From: Diplolepis rosae
Taxonomy: Eukaryota > Arthropoda > Insecta > Hymenoptera > Diplolepididae
DNA: 64,000 nt
Assembly (NCBI GenBank): GCA_030998225.1
Contig: JAPYXD010000738.1
Coordinates: forward strand, 2,914,001-2,978,000
Reading direction: 5' to 3'
The first letter of the stretch is position 1. The number at the start of each line of letters is the position of its first letter. A program made the position numbers and the translations under genes. The notes beneath the pieces were generated by a model, which was given only the letters and a program-made list of their open reading frames with translations, was not told the DNA's origin and did no database searches. Positions 57,123 to 64,000 of the stretch are shown here, piece by piece.

Positions 57123-58224
57123 TAGTGTAACGATTTTATAATCTTTGATATTAAATCTTAAGATTAGGATAGAATATTTCTATGAAAAAATAAGCATTTT
57201 ACGTAAAAAGTATTTAATTAATGAACGATACACTTGCGGCAAAATTGGCGCATACGAGATTCAAATCAGAGGCGAAGTTGGCACACGTGTTGTGTTTCTG
57301 GAAACCGGTGACTGAAGTCAAGTGCTCGGATGTTTATGATTGAAAATATAAAGAAGATAGTAAGTACACAATTATTAATATATAGATATATACATTTGAA
57401 TGTTGCTGGACTTTTCTGCTAATATTTTTCTTAAGATTTTTTGTGCCATGGGAGGTAATGTGGTTCGCAAAAGTGATGTAACGACTTTGTAAGGTTATAT
57501 TCATTTGAACAATCAGTGGTTAAATTTTTTTTTTTAAGTTTGAGGTATTAAGGCATTTTAAAAACGATTTTTAATAATTAATTTGCAGTCTGACAGTGTT
57601 CTGAAATTTTTCTCGATTTTAAGATGTGAAAGCAATGTAAGTAAAAAATTTGTATTTTTGATTGATTGTTTCTATTATTTATAAGTCTCCTAAAGTTAAT
57701 AATTGTATATACTTCTGATCACAAATTCAAATAATTCTCTATAAAAATAATTTCAATTTGAATATTCACTTAAATATCCACAATTGCCAGTATTTTATTG
57801 TACAAATATAAAATATATTTTAACTTTGGCTGGTTTATGTGAATAAAGGTATAAAACACTTCACATATCTTGATATACTATCTCAAATTTAGTTTCAAAT
57901 TATAACTACCTCTTTTCATCAACCTTTGCTACTGAAATGTAATTCTAAATCTATGAAAATATAACTAATACGTGGCAAGAGAAGATTATAATATTAGTGC
58001 GTCAATTTACCCGACATGGCGAGTAAATTGACGCAGGTGCAGTTCTTCGGAAATCTGAATAAAAACCTGCTTTAATAATTTTCAATGCAATGTTTATCCA
58101 TTGGAAAGTATAGAAAAGATATCCAGCTATTAGATAAATATTTTTTCATAATTTTTAGTCATATACTTTCTTTTTAAACTCGCACTTTCTATTAGGTGCG
58201 CCAATTTTGCCGCTTCTCCCCTAC
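57123..58224. mobile_element. Nested TIR transposon, 3'-truncated copy (GTAGGGGAGAAGCGGC family)
   Basis: Aligns inverted with 12321-13400. The end CCGCTTCTCCCCTAC is intact at 58224, while the other end is cut near AACGATTTTATAATC. The host element's right arm shows the unoccupied sequence, with about 25 bp including GCGCAGATCTTCTGCGC lost at the insertion. Confidence 0.7.
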
Positions 58225-58684
58225 TTGGCGCGCAATTTGAAAAAAAAATTACAAATAACTATTCAGATCGTTTAGTAATCTGTTAAATTACATTTATTTT
58301 ATGCATATTCAAGTGCTTTACATTATTTAAAGGTAAATATCATCCTTCAATAGCTATCTTAAATTTGCATCACATTTATTATATCAAAAACTAAGTTTCT
58401 TGATATTTTAAAATAATTCTTTTTGGAAGCACTTCATGATCGTTTGGTAATTATCTGGAAGTACTTTCTGACGTTAAGTGGTCATAAATGTGGCAGATAT
58501 TAATTTTTCACACAATTTGTCACAGTGTGCACGGGCGTTGGTGTGCATACTAAACCGACGCCGAATTCTAAAGACGGTAATACACAAAGTACAACTAAAT
58601 ACCTTGGGTAGCATATTTGCCTGAAGGGTGCCGATCGAAACTTTGGTTCTATTTTGTTATTGTCAGTATCTTTTAATAACTTGG

Positions 58685-59255
58685 ATATTTTTGGTGTACA
58701 TAGTTGGCTTTAGGGTCCAGAAAATAATATAAACGAATTGCAAGTGTGAAAATATAAAATTCGACTAAGTAACTAAATTTGCGATAAAGTAAAACTGTAC
58801 AAAAAATTTTTTTCTGTAAAATGACTAAGGAGAAACTTAAAAAATAGAAGGTGTGAAGGATAAAACATTGTGGTAAAACGGTATAAATGAATTGTACATG
58901 TGAACCTATAAAATTAATCTAAGTCTAAACTAAATGTATACGTGCTATTTTTTAAGTTTCTCCTTAGTAATTTTACAGAAAAAAAATTTTTGTACAGTTT
59001 TACTTTATCGCAAATTTAGTTGTTTAGTCCAATTTTATATTTTCACACTTGCAATTCTTTTATATCATTTTTTACCACAATGTTTATCTGTCACACGGGC
59101 AATTTTTAAGTTTTCCTCCTTTGTATTTTTTATAGAAATAAATTCTCACTGATGATGACTCTAACTTGAGTCGAAACGTTTGAAAATATGAAACCTAGAG
59201 TTTACATTTTTTCTAGACCTTAAAGCCAACTAAGTACACCAAAAATATCAAAATT
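58685..59255. repeat. Nested foldback element with hammerhead-like core
   Basis: Outer arms GATATTTTTGGTGTAC and inverse enclose a second pair of arms (58737-58852 with 58950-59056). The right side contains a hammerhead-ribozyme-like core at 59149-59176. Confidence 0.7.
59149..59180 (+). ncRNA. Possible hammerhead ribozyme core (degenerate)
   Basis: CTGATGA (59149-59155), a 5-bp stem GACTC/GAGTC closing a short loop, then GAAA (59173-59176) are the conserved hammerhead core in order and spacing. Stem III and the cleavage-site U-H are not convincingly formed downstream, so activity is doubtful. Similar motifs occur in Penelope-like and short retroelements. Confidence 0.35.
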
Positions 59256-59276
59256 TCAATACTGAGGGTCGATATA

Positions 59277-60166
59277 CTAGGTTGTGCAAAAAGTTTTGAA
59301 AACGGAAATGAAAATACGTTTTTTTTTTGGTGAAATCACTTTTATTGCTCAGTATAATCTCCCATAAGATCAATACATTTGGTCCAACAGTCTTCCAACT
59401 TGTTTATCCCATCATGGAAGTGACTTTCTGCAAGGCCTGCAAAATACTCCTCTACGACGGCTATAACCTCTTCGTTTCATGAAAAATACTTCCCATGAAG
59501 GGATTTCATGAGGTGTGGGAACAGCCAGAAGTCAGAGGGAACTAAATCAGGCGAATAAGGTGGATGCTGCAACAATTCGTACTTTAATTCGGTTATTTTA
59601 GTGATGGTTTTTTGAGCTGTGTGAGCGGGTGCATTGTCTTGATGAAAAAGGATTTTTTTCTTCTGCAAACCGGGTCTTTTTTGACGAATTTTTGCATCCA
59701 ATTGATCCAAAAGGTTACAATAATATTCAGAATTTATTGTTTTGCCAGTTTGGAGATAATCCACCAACAAAATCCCTTTTGCATCCCAAAAAACTGATGC
59801 TAACACCTTCTTCGCCGATTTCTGGACACGAACTCGCTTCGGTGCCGAAGTGCCTGGTTCACACCACTCCTTAGCCTCTTGTTTTGATTCAGGATCATGA
59901 TGGAAGACCCAAGTCTCATCCATAGTGATGAATCGACGCAAAAAATCCTTTTTATCCTTTCGAAAACGCTCCAAATGTTGCTCAGAAAGTCGCATTCGAA
60001 CGTGTTTTTGTTCCATTGTGAGCGAATGCGGCACCCATTGTGCACAGAGCTTTCTGAAACCCAAAACTTCACGTAAAATATGACTCACACTGCCTAATGA
60101 GATGTCTAGGGCCTCTGCTAAATCTCTCTCGGTCAATCGACGATCTTCTAAAACCCGATTTGACAA
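59277..60166 (-). mobile_element. Mariner, 5'-truncated
   Basis: The 3' end of the element is at the left: TAGGTTGTGCAAAAAGTTTT near 59278, a mariner-type inverted end. The other end is missing near 60166, where the transposase N-terminus is cut and unrelated AT-rich sequence begins. Confidence 0.8.
59477..60166 (-). pseudogene. Mariner transposase (D,D34D), N-terminus missing
   Basis: A 229-residue frame starts after the first HTH region, with the second HTH RRLTERDLAEALDISLGSVS, a linker WVPHSL, first Asp in ITMDETWVFHHDPE, second Asp in LFHQDNAPAHTA and third Asp in HPPYSPDLVPSDFWLF. It ends at a TGA after GKYFS; beyond the stop the frame continues NEEVIAVVEEYFAGL to the normal C-terminus near 59350. 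So one nonsense change and a truncated N-terminus (about 80-100 residues) disable it. All three catalytic Asp are present, making it the best-preserved transposase in the window. Confidence 0.9.
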
Positions 60167-60639
60167 TAATCAGTTGATAATAATTAACAATAGTATCAAT
60201 AAATTAGGAAATCTCAAATTGTAATTGGAAGAAATATTCATTTACAGTAAAAAAAGTAATACATATATTATTTTAGATACATACATAAACATATGAAAAT
60301 CTTTTATACACTTAAAATTATTCATAACTAAAATATTAAATGTTTTCATAGTTAAGACTTCTTAGAATATTGAAACATACTCTATCTTTGGCTGTAAATA
60401 CTATGCAGAGGAATATGCTAAGGACTTAAAATAATACCTAATATTTGCTTTGTTTGAAATGTGGTTATTATACTGAGAAATTTTTTTGGAGAAACTCCCA
60501 TAGATTATAGAAATTTTGAGTCATGAAACAAATCATGATGAGTTTTCACGTAGCCATAGGAAATATTTATAGAACAATTGCAGAATTAAACGTGGGAATA
60601 GAATAATATCCTATTATATAGACATGTACAATAAGTGTT
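60167..60639. other. No gene seen
   Basis: AT-rich, with no ORF or repeat supported. Confidence 0.4.
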
Positions 60640-60783
60640 ATACATAATACTTTTTCATAGCGCCTCCTTTGAAAATCTGATTTTCGGTACCTGTAGAGCG
60701 GGTTGAAAGTCGCTGTTTCAACCCGCTCCACAGTTACAGCCAATCAGATTCTCAAAAGAGTTGCTATGAAAAATAGTATACAT
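60640..60783. repeat. 144-bp hairpin MITE
   Basis: Arms of about 68 bp (CATAGCGCCTCC... and inverse) meet at GGGTTGAAA/TTTCAACCC around the loop GTCGCTG. Confidence 0.75.
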
Positions 60784-60905
60784 TACTCGAAAAAAAACAC
60801 AGCGAAAGCATTTCGTGTGATTGCAGCCCTCGTTTAACTCGGTCAGAGCAAACTTCACACTCATGCAATCGCTCTGTTTCGCCCCTTGTAATGTAATATA
60901 CTATT
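60784..60905. repeat. Short element related to the window-start palindrome
   Basis: Contains CACAGCGAAAGCA and ends GTTTCGCCCCTTGTAATGTA, both shared with 45-127. Here the two halves are separated by about 60 bp instead of a 16-nt loop. Confidence 0.65.
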
Positions 60906-61926
60906 ATACGGAGCAATATTTAGTTGTTCAAAATATTATTCATAAACAATTAACACTTCTATCAACTTTGTTTTCTGTACGATAACTGTATAATTTTCCA
61001 AGTTTATTTTGCCAACGAAAAAATTTGAGAAGAAAAGTAGAGTGCATAAGAGTAATTTAGTTTCGCCAACTTTGAGCCCACAATAATAAATATTCTGGAA
61101 CAAAACCAGTCCATTTACCTTCATTTTCAAATAGACAGAGATCGATTGACTAGTGTTATTAAAAAATACTGACAATAACAAAATAGAACCAAAGTTTCGA
61201 TCGGCACCCTTCAGGCAACTATGCTACCCAAGGTATTTAGTTGTACTTTGTGTATTACCGTCTTTTGAATTTCGCGCCAGTTTAGTATGCGCACCAACAT
61301 CCGTGCAAACTGTGACAAATTGTGTGAAAAATTAATATCTGCTACATTTTTGACCACCTAACGTCAGAAACTACCTCCAGACAATTACCAAGAGATCATG
61401 AAGTGCTTCCAAAAAGAATTATTTTAAAATATCAAGAATCTTAGTTTTTGATATAATAAATGTGATGCAAATTTAAGATAGCTATTGAAGGATGATATTT
61501 ACCTTTAAATAATGTAAAGCATTTGAATATGAATAAAATAAATGTAATTTAGTAGATTATTGAACGATCTGAATAGTTATTTATAATTGTTTTTTTTAAT
61601 TGCGCGCCAAGGATTTACATGCGCAGATCTTCTGCGCATACTACAAAAGATTTTTTGGAAAAATGATATCTCCCACAATTTTGACCACCAAACGTCGAAA
61701 ACTACCACCTAACGACCACCAAACGATTACAAAAAGAAATTTTGAAAAATATTAACAGTTGGAGTGCAGCGAGAAGTTAGCACTCCAGCTTTGAAAATTC
61801 TGTAGTTTTTGCAATTTTGACCACCAAACGTCGAAAAATACCACCTAACGACCACCAAACGATGTCACCAAAAAAAGTTTGGATTTTTCATGGTTGGAGT
61901 GCTAACTTCACGGACATCCCTGGAGC

Positions 61927-62379
61927 TGTCGTATTAGCATTCTTTGATCTGAAATTGTCATCAAAATCGATACAATTCAACTGTGAAATTGAATTTTCAA
62001 AATGTTTTTTTTTTAAGTTTTAGCATACTGTAACTTTCTTATTTTGGTTTAATCGAAGAATCTCATAAAAATAATTAATAGAGCTTTGTAAGCACTATCA
62101 GGAATCAATATTGCGATTTCTGATTTTTTCAAAAATACAAAAAATGTTCTTATTTTTGCAACGTTGTTCGTATGTGGCTAATTAACGAATTTTTCCTTAC
62201 TTTTTGAGCTTGGATTTATGGTGTCTATGACCTATTACATACAGACAGACAGTTTTGTAAAATCATTTTTTTCTGACTCAGACGGTCTCAAAACGTTAAA
62301 ATTTGATGAAAATTTCGAGTCATTTTTCAGATAAAACTAATACATTCTCATTGATGACGAAAGGGTAAAAATGATATTT
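61927..62379. repeat. Fragment related to the 1.4-kb insertion at 3939
   Basis: Minus-strand similarity to 3939-4330: CTCATTGATGACGAA end, CAGACAGACAG, GTCTCAAAACGTTAAAATTTGATG, and AAAATTTCGAGTCATTTTTC. No ORF. Confidence 0.55.
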
Positions 62380-63527
62380 CAGGTGTACAAATAAGTTTCC
62401 GCCGTTTGACAAAAGTTGATGCCACTAGTAAGTTTTGGTTGAAATTAACAGATATAAAGCTTCACTGTCGTAATGTTGAACATCTGTCAACAACATAACC
62501 TTGAAATATTAGTAAATTTTTATTAGTATAATATATTCTCTTGTGTGCGAAAATTTCGAGTTTTGAGCCAAATAAGCGTCATTTGCGGGAACTTTTGATT
62601 TGCTTCTTCAATTTGAAGAAATCTGCAGCTGAGGCACATCGGTTGCTTGTAGAAACATATAGTGAGGCTGTCTTAAGTAAGAGAAATTGTCGTGAGTGAT
62701 TTCAAAAGTTTAAGAACGGTGAATTTGACATCGAAGACAAAGAACGTAGTGGAAAGCCAAAAATGTACGAAGATTTGGAATTGAAGGATTATTGGATCAA
62801 GATTCTTGCCAGACGCAAGAAGAACTTGCACGTACATTAGCAGTGACTCAACAAGCAATTTAAAATCGTTTGATTCAAAAACAAGGAAATTGGTTTCCAT
62901 ATGAACTGATGCCGAGAAACGTTGAACGCCAATTTCCCACATGTGAAATGCTGCTTGCTAGCCATGAACGAAGGGGTTTTCTGCACCGTATAGTCACTGG
63001 TGATGAAAAATGGATTCACTACGATAACCCAAAGAGGAAGAAATCATGGGGACCACCTGGCCATGCTTCAACATCTACAGCTAACCCAAATATTCATGGA
63101 AGAAAACTCTTGTTGTCTATTTGGTGGGAACAGCTTAGTGTCGTGTATTATGAGTTGCTCAAACCGAGCAAAACAATTACTGGGGCTGTCTACCGAACAC
63201 AATTGCTGAGAATGAGTCGAGCGAGCACTCAAGGAAAAGCGCGCTCACTGCTACTCCAGACACGACAAAGTTATTCTCCTGCATGATAATGCTCGTCCGC
63301 ATGTTTCGGTGCCGGTCAAAACCTATTTGGAAACACTCAAGTGTAAAGTTTTACCCCACCCGCCGTATTCACCAGACATTGCTCGTTCTGATTTTCACTT
63401 ATTTCGATCGATGACGCCTGTCTGAGTAGCAGTTAACATCATATGGAAATACCAAAAATTGTGTCAATTCGTGGATAGCCTCAAAAAATGAAGCATTCTT
63501 CCAACGTGGTATCCATATGTTTCTCAA
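62380..63527 (+). mobile_element. Decayed mariner, 3'-truncated (same family as 16623)
   Basis: Starts CAGGTGTACAAATAAGTTTC. Plus-strand coding remnants in several frames: NLKKSAAEAHRLLVETYSEA, FQKFKNGEFDIEDKERSGKP, then frame 62870-63286 with first Asp in VTGDEKWIHYDNPKRKKSW, a shift, LLHDNARPH (second Asp) and HPPYSPDIARSDFHLF (third Asp). It ends inside EAFFQRGIHM where a (TATG)n repeat begins, so the C-terminus and 3' inverted repeat are gone. Confidence 0.88.
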
Positions 63528-63562
63528 AAAAGTATGTATGTATGTATGTATGTATGTATATA
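63528..63562. repeat. (TATG)n microsatellite
   Basis: About seven units between the mariner break and the Mutator-like fragment. Confidence 0.85.
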
Positions 63563-63573
63563 CAGTATACATA

Positions 63574-64000
63574 GTGGACGGAGACCCTAAAGGTTTCAAA
63601 GTTATTTTGGATGCAAAGCTTATGCCGAGGACTTTTCCCTGAATAAAAGTGAGTGTATCGGTCACGTCGAAAAACAAATGGACTCTCGAATACAAAATAT
63701 TACAAGTTCAGGATATGAACAAGGTAATCATGGTCACATATTATTGTATGTGTTCTATAGATGAAAGTCAAAATCACGTAGTACTATCCACATGGCGCTG
63801 CCAGCTGGTTCAAGTGGCAGCAAGTTAAAGCCACTGGTACTAACTTGGAGCTTCTGAAGCACTCTACAACATTGCATCCAGACGTACAAAAATATTTCCT
63901 TTCCATCTACTAAGATCTATCTTGAGAAGATTTGCAAACGAGACGTTTAGGCGTCCACAGTCAGAACGCCAAAGAAAGCTTCAATGCTACCATTTGGCGC
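63574..64000 (+). pseudogene. Mutator-like (MULE) transposase C-terminal fragment
   Basis: Read across three frames: VDGDPKGFKVILDAKL, then (after one missing T) YAEDFSLNKSECIGHVEKQM, then CSIDESQNH, YYPHGAASWFKWQQVKATG, and near the edge SQNAKESFNATIWR. The order GDGD, C-GHV-K-M, (S)-DE--QH, SW-KWQ, QN--ESFN--IW is that of the Mutator-like transposase domain proteins frequent in aphids, spiders and cnidarians. Two internal stops lie near 63912-63920. It continues past the window end. Confidence 0.75.

Larger units (their letters stand above)
56978..61917. mobile_element. 4.94-kb long-TIR element with 9-bp target duplication (Mutator-like?)
   Basis: Ends ATGTCCGTGAAGTTAGCACT and its inverse are flanked by CCCTGGAGC at 56969-56977 and 61918-61926. 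A 9-bp duplication with long TIRs fits Mutator-like elements. Arms: 56978-57122 plus 58225-58680 on the left, 61160-61917 on the right. A subterminal module (TTGGTGGTCGTTAGGTGGTA) is present once at left and twice at right. The core (58685-61155) holds nested insertions and no transposase of its own. Confidence 0.82.

Overview
The window looks like nuclear DNA of an arthropod, most likely an insect: AT-rich, intron-containing, without bacterial gene packing, and filled with insect-type transposons (mariner, hAT, Ty3/gypsy, R1-type LINE, Mutator-like). The order cannot be fixed from sequence alone; hymenopteran or hemipteran is a guess. It is a nest of old and young mobile elements around very little host coding sequence.

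Layout. 1-972: a 170-bp palindrome, then decayed coding-like sequence and the N-terminal part of a LINE ORF1-like frame. 973-11808: a 10.8-kb hAT transposon with an 8-bp target duplication (AATGCTCA) and terminal inverted repeats of about 2.95 kb, far longer than is normal for hAT; a broken hAT transposase lies between the arms. 11809-20480: the rest of the interrupted ORF1, a TIR transposon, hairpin MITEs, an ORF1-only R1-type LINE lying inside an (AAT)n microsatellite, a deleted mariner, and two GC-rich unassigned blocks. 20490-28240: the only clear host genes, both on the minus strand. One is an unidentified multi-exon gene with single-base frame breaks at homopolymers and a 1.67-kb transposon in its intron. 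The other is one clean exon of a PLP-dependent acidic amino acid decarboxylase (GAD/CSAD type). 28620-32977: mariner fragments, a long gypsy LTR carrying a Tc1/mariner-like insertion, and tandem repeats. 32978-41772: a second hAT copy of the same family with no target duplication and unrelated flanks.

41773-55432 is a pile-up of three Ty3/gypsy elements (X, Y, Z), each cut short. X has integrase, a zinc-knuckle ORF, PPT and LTR start. Y has nucleocapsid, protease, a defective RT, RNase H, a 400-residue linker with two AT-hooks, integrase, a zinc-knuckle ORF, PPT and LTR start. Z has PPT and an LTR that is interrupted by a 2.5-kb TG...CA unit carrying a GC-rich, apparently spliced ORF. 55433-64000: a degenerate tRNA-Asp-like hairpin, a head-to-head pair of transposase remnants, a 4.94-kb long-TIR element with a 9-bp target duplication that hosts several nested insertions, a decayed mariner, and a Mutator-like transposase fragment at the right edge.

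No mobile element here looks autonomous as read. Pairs of copies give natural empty sites for one another, so the order of several insertions and deletions can be read directly. The most notable items are the giant-TIR hAT family, the zinc-knuckle ORF downstream of integrase in two gypsy elements, the GC-rich ORF in an LTR-like unit, the two-exon zinc-binding/acidic ORF in the 1.67-kb transposon, and a possible hammerhead-ribozyme core at 59.15 kb.
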